From: an uncultured Spirochaetales bacterium | GTDB lineage: Bacteria > Spirochaetota > Spirochaetia > Sphaerochaetales > Sphaerochaetaceae | NCBI GenBank assembly: GCA_934247875.1 | Contig: CAKQJZ010000070.1 | Coordinates: 1-10,666 of the forward strand | DNA: 10,666 nucleotides | Reading direction: 5' to 3' | Shown: piece after piece, positions 1-5,889 of the stretch | Layout of the letters: every line of letters starts with the position of its first letter | Numbering within the stretch: position 1 is the stretch's first letter | Translations under genes and position numbers: made by a program | The notes under the pieces: model-generated | The model's database searches: none | What the model was told of the DNA's origin: nothing | What the model saw: the letters and a program-made list of their open reading frames with translations, nothing else

Positions 1-91
1 CTTCCCGGAAGGCTTTATGCCAACAAGGAGTCTGCATGATACCTGCTGTTTTACCCACAGATGTACCCGAAGAGCCAACATAAAATGACAT
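1..91 (-). CDS. Unrecognised partial reading frame running off the left edge
   Basis: An open minus-strand frame begins after a TAA at 116-118 and has an ATG at 89-91, then continues without a stop through position 1. It reads M-S-F-Y-V-G-S-S-G-T-S-V-G-K-T-A and on to a Cys/Trp/His segment (PCWHKAF). No clear ribosome binding site precedes the ATG, and the frame is equally open upstream of it (AESCCH). I do not recognise the protein. The G/S/T/C-rich composition and the higher GC than the neighbouring DNA make it stand out. The plus strand also has an open frame here, ending at a TAA near 80, so even the strand is uncertain. It could be the start of a real gene, a decayed repeat, or non-coding DNA. 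Confidence 0.25.
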   Translation of the reverse strand, partial: MSFYVGSSGTSVGKTAGIMQTPCWHKAFRE

Positions 92-109
92 ATGGCAACA
101 TGATTCTGC
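16..109. repeat. Pair of imperfect direct repeats
   Basis: TATGCCAACAAGGAGTCTGC at 16-35 and TATGGCAACATGATTCTGC at 91-109 match at about 16 positions over 20 with one gap. Both copies lie in the same minus-strand frame, giving related peptides (QTPCWHK and AESCCHM). They could be two units of a degenerate repeat whose rest lies to the left of the window. Confidence 0.35.
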
Positions 110-116
110 CCGTACT

Positions 117-148
117 TATAAAGACAGACATTATTATGCGTCTTTATA
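117..148. repeat. Perfect 9-bp inverted repeat
   Basis: TATAAAGAC at 117-125 is the exact reverse complement of GTCTTTATA at 140-148, with a 14-base loop. There is no T tract on either side, so it is a poor intrinsic terminator. It may be an operator, or a weak terminator between the left-edge frame and the small ORF at 188. Confidence 0.4.
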
Positions 149-187
149 GCTAAATATGCATAGAAAATACAATTGGAGAGGACAAAA

Positions 188-250
188 ATGAATAATAGAA
201 TGGTTCAGAATTCGAAAAAAGAGGGACACGTTTCATTCAATGAAAAATAA
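188..250 (+). CDS. Small ORF of 20 codons with a good ribosome binding site
   Basis: ATG at 188 is preceded by GGAGAGGA at 175-182, a good Shine-Dalgarno sequence at ordinary spacing. The product would be 20 residues, polar and Lys/Asn-rich (starts M-N-N-R-M-V-Q-N, ends F-N-E-K). The stop codon lies inside the hairpin region at 218-278, upstream of the AAA+ ATPase gene at 388. That layout is what a leader peptide would show, because ribosome position at the end of the ORF would decide which hairpin forms. There is no run of one regulatory codon, so no amino-acid-sensing role can be read from it. A chance ORF is the main alternative; the ribosome binding site argues against that only moderately. 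Confidence 0.35.
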   Translation: MNNRMVQNSKKEGHVSFNEK

Positions 251-278
251 ACCTTTCATGCGTTTGTCCTGACTCTTT
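218..278 (+). promoter_or_regulatory. Candidate structured leader with alternative hairpins
   Basis: An outer helix can form between AAAGAG-GGACA-CG at 218-230 and CG-(TT)-TGTCC-(TGA)-CTCTTT at 261-278. Inside it, ATGAAA at 240-245 can pair with TTTCAT at 231-236 (3-base loop) or with TTTCAT at 254-259, but not with both. The first arm overlaps the end of the small ORF at 188-250. This has the geometry of an attenuator or switch, but there is no T-rich terminator after it, so termination is not shown. Inference only. Confidence 0.3.
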
Positions 279-290
279 ACTCGAGATTTC

Positions 291-299
291 TGGTACAAT
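291..299 (+). promoter_or_regulatory. Possible extended -10 promoter before the MoxR operon
   Basis: TGGTACAAT at 291-299 fits an extended -10 element (TGn-TACAAT). The only -35-like hexamer, CTGACT at 269-274, is spaced 19 bp away. It would start a transcript near 306 with about an 80-base leader to the ATPase gene. Confidence 0.3.
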
Positions 300-333
300 T
301 AGAACTAGTTTTGTAAAATAAATGTTTAGTATG

Positions 334-361
334 TTGAGAATACTTTACATAGATTTATAAT
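334..361 (+). promoter_or_regulatory. Sigma-70-type promoter for the MoxR/DUF58 operon
   Basis: TTGAGA at 334-339 and a perfect TATAAT at 356-361 are separated by 16 bp. Transcription would start near 368, giving a leader of only about 20 bases that begins at the ribosome binding site (GAGGAA, 370-375) of the ATPase gene. Confidence 0.5.
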
Positions 362-387
362 TATCTTTTGAGGAATTCGAGAAAAAA

Positions 388-1338
388 ATGGATATAAAGG
401 CTTTAGCAGATAACTTACAGAAGGAAACTGAAAAGATTATCGTTGGTAAATCAGATTGTATTAGAAAAGTAATACTTGCTCTTCTTGCTGAGGGCAATGT
501 TTTATTCTCAGACCTACCTGGTTGCGGAAAAACAACATTAGCAAAGACCATATCACTTGCATCTGGGCTAAACTTTAACAGAATACAATTTGTTTCAGAT
601 ATGCTTCCATCTGACATACTTGGCATGGAGATATTCAACCAAAAGACTGGTGACTTCGTTTTAAGAAAAGGGCCTATTGAAACAAATATACTTCTTGCAG
701 ATGAAATAAATAGAGCTATTCCGAGAACACAATCGGCACTTCTAGAAGCAATGGAAGAGAGAGAAGTATCTATCGAAGGCAAATCTTTCCCTCTGCCCCG
801 CCCTTTTATTGTTCTAGCAACTCAAAACCCTATTGAAAATGAAAGTACATTTGCACTTCCTTCTGCTCAAATGGATAGATTCCTCATTTCTCTTTCTATT
901 GGCTATCCTTCATTTGAGGAAGAGAAGGAAATGCTACGAAAAGTTGGAGACGGAACGCCATACGATACTATCAAAGCTGTTTCATCCGAAAGTGAGATAC
1001 TTCAGGCACAAAAAGAATGCAAGGAGACCTTCATTTCTGATGAATGCGCAAGCTATATTGTAAGAATTGTTGATGAAACACGAAAAGATCAACGCTTAAA
1101 GATGGGAGCTTCCCCTAGAGCATCACGCTCTCTCTATTCTGCGTCTAAAGTTTGGGCAAAGATGCATGGAAGAGATTATGTAAACCCTGATGACATTAAG
1201 GAAATTGTGAGTCCTGTACTTTCACATAGATTAGTTCTATCCAGTTCATCTAAATATGCAGGTCTTACTATTGAAACAATCCTTGACGATATTTTATCAA
1301 GAGTAGAAATACCAGAGAGAATTAAAGAAATAAAATGA
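388..1338 (+). CDS. MoxR-family AAA+ ATPase
   Basis: This is a 316-residue cytoplasmic AAA+ ATPase of the MoxR/RavA class, close to the usual family length. Walker A is DLPGCGKTT (residues 42-50) and Walker B is ILLADEINRA (101-110). Next come the family-typical AMEEREVSIEG stretch (121-131), sensor 1 ATQNP (144-148), the QMDRF arginine (R164) and sensor 2 GASPRASRSL (240-249). The ATP site looks intact. MoxR ATPases act as chaperone-like partners for membrane-linked DUF58 and VWA proteins. The next gene encodes a DUF58 protein and starts inside this stop codon (ATGA, 1335-1338), so the two products are probably made together. The ATG at 388 follows GAGGAA at 370-375 with rather long spacing of 12 bases. 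The promoter at 334-361 would drive it. Confidence 0.93.
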   Translation: MDIKALADNLQKETEKIIVGKSDCIRKVILALLAEGNVLFSDLPGCGKTTLAKTISLASGLNFNRIQFVSDMLPSDILGMEIFNQKTGDFVLRKGPIETNILLADEINRAIPRTQSALLEAMEEREVSIEGKSFPLPRPFIVLATQNPIENESTFALPSAQMDRFLISLSIGYPSFEEEKEMLRKVGDGTPYDTIKAVSSESEILQAQKECKETFISDECASYIVRIVDETRKDQRLKMGASPRASRSLYSASKVWAKMHGRDYVNPDDIKEIVSPVLSHRLVLSSSSKYAGLTIETILDDILSRVEIPERIKEIK

Positions 1339-2600
1339 GAAGTACACATTCCTTCTCTCGATCTAGTTTATTTGTTACTATTCCTGCAATTGTTGCTTCT
1401 TTTGTTCTTTGCATAGTAATGGCACTGCAAAGAGAAGGTCTACTAATGGCACTTTTTGCCATTTTATTCTTCTTTTCTCTTATCTCTAGATTATGGGCAA
1501 AAAGAGCTACAAAACATATTGAAGCATCGCTCTCTTTTTCTAGTCACGCAACATTTCCAGATAAAGATATTGAGGCAAAGCTTAAAATAAAAAACAACAA
1601 GCTCCTTCCGTTACTTTGGATTAAGATTACGATGCCACTTTCAAAGAGACTATCAATTGTACCTGAAAAGACAAGGATTCCTGAGAGTAGCGAAATATCT
1701 CTTTTGTCGTCTAGGCTTGAATCTACAGCACTAATTGGAGAAGAAAAGCTTGGTCGTATAATGTGGTACGAGGAGGCTGAATTCACATTTAAGCTAAAGG
1801 CCAAAGAACGAGGAATTACACATCTTAGTTCTTGGTACTTATCTTCAGGAGATGGCTTTGGACTCTCAGAAGCAAACATCCCAATGAATGGGCCTGGAAG
1901 CTTAGTAGTATATCCTCGTCTTGTAGATGTTAATATAGATCCTTTTATAAAGAACCATTGGAATTCGTCTACAGGTCCAAGAGGTATCATGAGCGATATT
2001 ACTGTAATAAGATCTACAAGAGACTATCTTCCTTTTGATAAAGTAAAGAATATAAATTGGAAACAAGTTGCACTAGGACTACCACTGCAGACTAATGTTT
2101 ATGAAGAGATACTCCCAAAAAGCATAAGCATCATTTTTGATGGAGAGTCATTCTCTGGCCCTGTTGGAATGAAAGAAGAACTTGAAGAATGTATATCAAT
2201 TATTGCATCGATACTTGTTAGCTTAGACGAAAGAAATCTCCTTCCATATCTCTCCCTTCCAGATTCTTTTTATGCAAAAGCTGAAACTATAAAAGGTCTA
2301 GATGGCCTTAATAGCCAATTATCGGCTTTAGCTTCATACGAACCATTAAAGGATGTTTTAAATCGAAATGGAACTGAGATGATAAGACAAGAGTCTTCAT
2401 TTAGAGATGAAGAAATTATCATTTCGAGTCAAGACTCGATGAAAATATTCTATTTTGCTGCTTTTTCTAGTGATATTTTACGACTTCCTTTTATCAAGGA
2501 AATACCAGAAGAAAAGATAACAGTTGTTAGTACTAAGGAAGGAAAAGAAAGAATACCATACAAAGCTATAACGCTATCATCGTTAAGGAGGAAGAAATGA
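1335..2600 (+). CDS. DUF58 domain membrane-anchored protein
   Basis: This 421-residue protein has two N-terminal membrane segments (about 11-30 and 36-53), followed by a predicted soluble beta-rich part. The DUF58 core is seen as GDGFGL (172-177), the degenerate form of the usual D-P-F-G-L, and the RDYLPFDKVKNINWKQVAL region (229-247). The latter matches the family pattern R-x-Y-x-P-x-D-x-x-R-x-I-x-W-K. A VWA-like strand with an FDGES motif follows at 268-272. DUF58 proteins sit beside MoxR ATPases in many bacteria and are thought to be their clients or partners; the exact biochemical role is unknown. The start overlaps the ATPase stop as ATGA, and the end overlaps the next gene the same way, which points to translational coupling across all three genes. 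Confidence 0.88.
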   Translation: MRSTHSFSRSSLFVTIPAIVASFVLCIVMALQREGLLMALFAILFFFSLISRLWAKRATKHIEASLSFSSHATFPDKDIEAKLKIKNNKLLPLLWIKITMPLSKRLSIVPEKTRIPESSEISLLSSRLESTALIGEEKLGRIMWYEEAEFTFKLKAKERGITHLSSWYLSSGDGFGLSEANIPMNGPGSLVVYPRLVDVNIDPFIKNHWNSSTGPRGIMSDITVIRSTRDYLPFDKVKNINWKQVALGLPLQTNVYEEILPKSISIIFDGESFSGPVGMKEELEECISIIASILVSLDERNLLPYLSLPDSFYAKAETIKGLDGLNSQLSALASYEPLKDVLNRNGTEMIRQESSFRDEEIIISSQDSMKIFYFAAFSSDILRLPFIKEIPEEKITVVSTKEGKERIPYKAITLSSLRRKK

Positions 2601-3862
2601 ACTTATTTCCTACTGTGGCAAAAGAAACAATTCTCTCCTCTCTAATCGCAACTATTATCTCTTTGTTTCTAAAGGATGGTGGTGGACCATTACCAATCTT
2701 TCTTGTTATTTATACTCCTATTATCACTCTTTTTAATAATATGTTTTTAAAGAGAGAAAGAAGTGGCTCTTCAATAGCTATCTTTAATCTCATTGTCATT
2801 GTTCTTTTTGAAGTGACTATTATCCTTTTAAGAACGACAACCTCACTTTTTATCTCATTTCTTTTTATCCCTCTATTTGTCCTTATCTCTGCATTTTCAG
2901 TAAAAGCATTAACAAAAGAAACTGGAGAGAAAAGCATACTAAGACTATTTGATATCTCACTCTTTTCTTTAATCTTTACTATTTTCTATCTACTGTCAAA
3001 TAATGCAAACAGAATAACGATAGCCTACCCTATTATCGCAACAACAATCTCACTTGTAACAATCCTAACAATGAGACAAGGAGGAAAGAAAAAGGGCTGG
3101 ATTCTTACAGTATGTGTAACTTTAATAACTCTTTTTCTTGTATTCTTGCTTGATAAATATGCCCCAACAATAGGGAAAGGCTTAGTAAGCTTTTGGTATA
3201 AAATAGTAGCACTTGCAAAGAGAATCTATACCTTCCTTCTCTATCTTATTTCATTGTTACCAAGTATTAAGCCAAAGCTTAATTATGATATTCTTCCAAA
3301 GCCTGCTGATGGAGAATATAGAAGAGAGGTAGTAACAGGAACAATTGGAGAAAGTGTCTTAAAGGTTATTGTTTTTGCCTTCTTCCTTATCATTGCTATT
3401 GTTTCTTTTATTATAGTTTTAAAAAATATACATATAAAAAGAAATGGAGAAGCGAAAAACAATAAGAAGAAAACTATATCAAATAATTCCCTTATTGGTG
3501 CAATTAAAGCTTCTCTATTAAGACTAAAAGATGAACTAAAGTTGAGAAAATATATAAGAGAGAATAAAGATTACTCTCTGGGTCTTTCTCTTTGGATGGA
3601 GAAAAAACTAAAAAATGACATATGGCACAGAAAACTAGATGAATCAAGAGCATCCTTTGTAGAAAGGATTGGATTTTTAATTAATGAAAACGAATTAATT
3701 AGATGTTCAAAGAACATCGATGAGATTCTCTATTCAAGTGAAAAAACAAGTGCTATAAAAATAAAAGAGTCTAAATCTATACGAACTAGTATCTTAAAAG
3801 CAAAATCAAAAAGAGATAAAGAAAAGCTATTAGAACGCCTAAAAAGCTACAAAAAGGTATAA
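2597..3862 (+). CDS. Polytopic membrane protein of the MoxR/DUF58 operon
   Basis: The 421-residue product has roughly seven or eight hydrophobic segments (about 11-25, 32-50, 59-79, 81-103, 117-134, 140-158, 167-185). A further amphipathic stretch lies at 200-222, and another membrane helix at 254-276 precedes a basic, probably cytoplasmic tail (277-421) rich in Lys, Glu and Leu. I recognise no catalytic motif. In many MoxR-DUF58 clusters the third gene is a TgpA-type protein: N-terminal membrane helices, an extracytoplasmic transglutaminase domain, another helix and a DUF4129-like tail. This protein has that outline, but the loop between the last two membrane parts (about 223-253) is far too short for a transglutaminase core. 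The ATG follows a strong AAGGAGG at 2585-2591 and overlaps the previous stop (ATGA). Confidence 0.8.
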   Translation: MNLFPTVAKETILSSLIATIISLFLKDGGGPLPIFLVIYTPIITLFNNMFLKRERSGSSIAIFNLIVIVLFEVTIILLRTTTSLFISFLFIPLFVLISAFSVKALTKETGEKSILRLFDISLFSLIFTIFYLLSNNANRITIAYPIIATTISLVTILTMRQGGKKKGWILTVCVTLITLFLVFLLDKYAPTIGKGLVSFWYKIVALAKRIYTFLLYLISLLPSIKPKLNYDILPKPADGEYRREVVTGTIGESVLKVIVFAFFLIIAIVSFIIVLKNIHIKRNGEAKNNKKKTISNNSLIGAIKASLLRLKDELKLRKYIRENKDYSLGLSLWMEKKLKNDIWHRKLDESRASFVERIGFLINENELIRCSKNIDEILYSSEKTSAIKIKESKSIRTSILKAKSKRDKEKLLERLKSYKKV

Positions 3863-3909
3863 AAAAAAGCAACCCACTCCGGTGCCATTGCCCCCTCAGA
3901 ACGGATTGC
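3861..3909 (-). terminator. Terminator of the tRNA-fMet transcript, possibly bidirectional
   Basis: Read on the minus strand, GCAATCC (3909-3903) pairs with GGGTTGC (3875-3869) over 7 bp with one G-U, followed at once by eight T (3868-3861). A smaller alternative hairpin uses GCAA and TTGC at 3869-3891. On the plus strand the same hairpin has a C-A mismatch and is followed by ATC and seven T (3913-3919). It may therefore also end the MoxR operon, whose stop codon is at 3860-3862. The better pairing on the minus strand suggests that is its main job. Confidence 0.6.
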
Positions 3910-3979
3910 ATCTTTTTTTCGGGTCTGGAAACCACATCTGCCGGTGGCTTTTGCTCACTCGACAGCCCAGATACCACTA
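3910..3979 (-). ncRNA. Structured trailer or small RNA downstream of tRNA-fMet
   Basis: Read on the minus strand, the bases between the tRNA 3' end and the terminator can fold. AAGCCAC (3950-3944) pairs with GTGGTTT (3935-3929) around an 8-base loop. TCTGG (3971-3967) pairs with CCAGA (3928-3924), closing directly on the first helix. The segment is visibly richer in GC than the flanking intergenic DNA. It is not tmRNA, SRP RNA or RNase P RNA by any motif I can see, and I do not recognise it. It could be a plain tRNA trailer removed by processing, or a small RNA cotranscribed with the tRNA. Confidence 0.35.
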
Positions 3980-4052
3980 TAGCAGGGGCAGGACTCGAAC
4001 CTGCGACCTCCGGGTTATGAGCCCGACGAGCTGCCAACTGCTCTACCCTACG
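3980..4052 (-). tRNA. Initiator tRNA-fMet (anticodon CAU)
   Basis: The minus strand reads CGTAGGG for the 5' acceptor strand and CTCATAA for the anticodon loop (anticodon CAU). The T arm is GCAGG-TTCGAGT-CCTGC, then CCCTGCT closes the acceptor and A is the discriminator. Three features mark it as initiator rather than elongator. Position 1-72 is unpaired (C against T). There are three successive G-C pairs at the base of the anticodon loop (GGG/CCC). The 11-24 pair is A-T, with purine at 11 as in bacterial initiators. It is 73 bases long; the 3' CCA is not encoded (TAG follows), so it must be added by nucleotidyltransferase. Promoter at 4067-4095. Confidence 0.93.
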
Positions 4053-4066
4053 TCGATTGCATAATG

Positions 4067-4095
4067 AATTTACCCAATCTTTTGCTTTGTGTCAA
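4067..4095 (-). promoter_or_regulatory. Promoter of tRNA-fMet
   Basis: Perfect TTGACA (plus-strand 4090-4095) and TAAATT (4067-4072), separated by 17 bp on the minus strand. The start would lie about 8 bases before the mature 5' end at 4052. This is the strongest promoter in the window, as expected for a tRNA gene. Confidence 0.7.
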
Positions 4096-4178
4096 CACCT
4101 AAAAATGTAAAACTGGGGAATATTCGCATTTGTTTTATAATGATTTGCCTATATTACTTTATTATATAAAAACTTAAT

Positions 4179-4195
4179 GGATAAAAAAGTTATCC
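4179..4195. repeat. Small palindrome before the LUD operon
   Basis: GGATAA at 4179-4184 and TTATCC at 4190-4195 form a perfect inverted repeat with a 5-base centre. It ends exactly at the -35 element of the promoter at 4196-4224, a usual place for an operator. AT-rich surroundings make chance possible. Confidence 0.3.
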
Positions 4196-4224
4196 TTGTT
4201 TTAAAAAATTTCTCTAAGTAAAAT
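4196..4224 (+). promoter_or_regulatory. Promoter of the LUD-alkD-lrgAB operon, leaderless type
   Basis: TTGTTT at 4196-4201 and TAAAAT at 4219-4224 are separated by 17 bp. The expected start point, 6 to 8 bases after the -10, falls at the ATG at 4231. That ATG has no Shine-Dalgarno sequence before it. Confidence 0.45.
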
Positions 4225-4230
4225 ATAGCT

Positions 4231-4866
4231 ATGGACGCAAATTCGAAGAAAGCCTTAAAGGCAAGAGTAAAAGAGACACTTAAGCATTTGGAAGAAAACA
4301 ACATGCGTGCTGTTTTTGTGAACAACAAAGAAGAAGCACTCACACTTATCAAGACTATGATTCCAAAAGGTTCATACACAGCATCTGGAGGATCTATGAC
4401 ACTCAGAGAGTGTGGAATCATGGAGTATATCGAAATAGAGACCGATTACCACAAAGAGTACAAAGATGCATATAACGCAGAGTTCTATCTGACTTCTGCA
4501 AATGCTATTACAGAGCATGGTGAGATATACCAAGTTGATGGCAGAGCAAACAGGATATCTGCCATCTCATATGGGCCAGAGCATGTTGTGATAGTTGCAG
4601 GCTACAATAAGCTTGTCACAGATCTTCGCGCTGCTATTGAGCGTGTTAAGCGTGATGCAGCTCCTGCTAATGCTATAAGACTCACACGCGATACGCCATG
4701 CGCTAAAACTGGAGTTTGTGTATCTCGCTATTTCGATGAAAGGCATCTATGTGCAAACGGATGCAACTCAGAAGAGCGAATATGCAGAAATACGCTTATC
4801 ATGTCACGACAGCAATCAAAAGAGAGAGTAATAGTCATCATAGTCGGCGAAGAGTATGGTTACTGA
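4231..4866 (+). CDS. LUD-domain (LutC/YkgG-like) protein
   Basis: This 211-residue cytoplasmic protein belongs to the LUD family, named for lactate utilization. Family marks are GGSMTLREC(G)I (53-63), YLTSANAITEHGE (86-98), DGRANRISAISYGPEHV (103-119) and VAGYNK (122-127). The C-terminal cysteine cluster is PCAKTGVC (156-163), then CANGC (174-178) and C185, ending in IVIIVGEEYG. The cluster with its CNSEERIC spacing is typical of stand-alone LUD proteins in anaerobes and may bind metal; that is inference. Partners of the LutABC lactate oxidation complex are absent here, so lactate metabolism is not shown. The ATG at 4231 lacks a ribosome binding site and sits at the predicted transcript start. 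The 3' end overlaps the next gene by 11 bases. Confidence 0.85.
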   Translation: MDANSKKALKARVKETLKHLEENNMRAVFVNNKEEALTLIKTMIPKGSYTASGGSMTLRECGIMEYIEIETDYHKEYKDAYNAEFYLTSANAITEHGEIYQVDGRANRISAISYGPEHVVIVAGYNKLVTDLRAAIERVKRDAAPANAIRLTRDTPCAKTGVCVSRYFDERHLCANGCNSEERICRNTLIMSRQQSKERVIVIIVGEEYGY

Positions 4867-5497
4867 TTCACTATACGCAAAATATTCTGATAGGAACTAT
4901 AAAGATTTCTCAAAGAGTCTTTCGCCTACAGATACACTTCCCAGAGCAGGTATAAGAATACCTGTTCTGAGAATGCTTGCCAAAGAAATCAGAGCTGATG
5001 ATATTGAGATAAAGTACCACGAAGACGTTATCCTGAAGGCATTGGCACTAAGCGAGAAGAAATGCCCTTTCAGAGACAAAACAGATTCTCTGGGTGCGCT
5101 TCTGCCTTATCTCTCATCCTGGGATCAGACAGATATTACTGCAACAGCATTTAAAGTAAATAAGAGAGATAAAGACGATTTGTATGAGTATTTCCATAAT
5201 CTCTTAAAAGATGAGCGAGTTTTTCCTAGGCGTCTAGGGATAGTCTATCTAATGGGCAAACGCAAGTATTTTGATAGAGATATTCTTATTAAGGACATCA
5301 TTGCATCTGATATCGAGGATGAGTATTACATCTCTATGGCAGTTAGTTGGGCTCTCTCATTCTTCTATCTAGATGATGAGAGTAGCTTAAGGCTCTTTGC
5401 TGGAGTAAACGAGAAAACGCTTAAAAGAACAAAGCAGAAAATCAGAGACTCAAAACGCTACAAAGGTGGAAATTTAGAGATAAATAGCTATTGCTAA
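4856..5497 (+). CDS. AlkD-like DNA alkylation repair enzyme (HEAT-repeat DNA glycosylase)
   Basis: The 213-residue all-helical protein matches the DNA alkylation repair family, which removes positively charged alkylated bases such as 3-methyladenine and 7-methylguanine. The N-terminal signature GIRIPVLRMLAKEI is at residues 32-45. The segment SSWDQTD places W89 and D93 in the W-x3-D spacing of the Bacillus AlkD catalytic pair (W109, D113). VSWALS places W165 where AlkD has W187, at nearly the same distance (76 against 78). FPRRLGIVYLMG (123-134) is the following HEAT helix. The key residues therefore look kept, and I expect an active enzyme. The ATG at 4856 lies inside the LUD gene, after GAAGAG, so translation is likely coupled. 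No functional tie to its neighbours is known to me. Confidence 0.82.
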   Translation: MVTDSLYAKYSDRNYKDFSKSLSPTDTLPRAGIRIPVLRMLAKEIRADDIEIKYHEDVILKALALSEKKCPFRDKTDSLGALLPYLSSWDQTDITATAFKVNKRDKDDLYEYFHNLLKDERVFPRRLGIVYLMGKRKYFDRDILIKDIIASDIEDEYYISMAVSWALSFFYLDDESSLRLFAGVNEKTLKRTKQKIRDSKRYKGGNLEINSYC

Positions 5498-5526
5498 GCA
5501 AATTTACTTTGCATATTATTGGGGCT

Positions 5527-5889
5527 ATGAAAATCTACAAAGAACTGGCAATTCTTTTTGCTATAGCTATCGTAGGAGAAGCAATATCTTATGTTCTCCC
5601 ATTTGACTTTCCGGGTACTATCATAGCTCTTTTATTGCTCTTGATATTACTGCTTACACATGTCATCAAAGATGAGTCTATAAAGACAACTGGTGACTTT
5701 CTATTGAACAATATGGCGCTCTTCTTCATTCCAGCAACCGTTGGGCTTATTGAGCACTTAGAGCTACTGAAAAGCACTTGGTGGAAGATAGTATTGATCT
5801 CATTCATATCTTTCTTACTAGTGTTCGCAGCCTCTGGCTATACAGTTCTTCTGATACAGAAGCTTATGAATAAAAGAGGCGCAAAATGA
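5527..5889 (+). CDS. lrgA: LrgA/CidA-family holin-like membrane protein
   Basis: The 120-residue protein has four hydrophobic segments and the family motifs FPGTIIALLLLLILL (about 28-42) and LLNNMALFFIPATVGLI (about 59-75). Families of this type pair with LrgB and affect murein hydrolase activity, autolysis, and export or uptake of small overflow metabolites such as pyruvate. I chose ATG 5527, which gives the usual N-terminus (M-K-I-Y-K-E-L-A). An upstream TTG at 5491 would add 12 residues and overlap the previous stop. The Shine-Dalgarno sequence is weak either way: GGGG sits only 2 bases before ATG 5527. Start confidence is therefore lower than gene confidence. It is followed by lrgB with an ATGA overlap. 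Confidence 0.87.
   Translation: MKIYKELAILFAIAIVGEAISYVLPFDFPGTIIALLLLLILLLTHVIKDESIKTTGDFLLNNMALFFIPATVGLIEHLELLKSTWWKIVLISFISFLLVFAASGYTVLLIQKLMNKRGAK

Noticed and set aside
1..80. Plus-strand open frame at the left edge as the end of an upstream gene
   Set aside because: All three plus frames close within 85 bases and none gives a recognisable C-terminus. The minus-strand frame looks slightly more protein-like.
160..171. 12-base match ATAGAAAATACA with the stretch near 9710
   Set aside because: It is a short, AT-rich match expected by chance.
3786..4064. Two overlapping open frames on opposite strands across the tRNA (plus 3882-4064, minus 3786-4037)
   Set aside because: Both are translations of the tRNA-fMet and its trailer. 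The peptides (such as RTRTCDLRVMSPTSC and AHNPEVAGSSPAPA) are well-known spurious products of tRNA genes.
5491..5526. TTG start for lrgA at 5491
   Set aside because: The added residues are not family-like, and there is no better ribosome binding site than for ATG 5527. Still possible, so noted in the feature.
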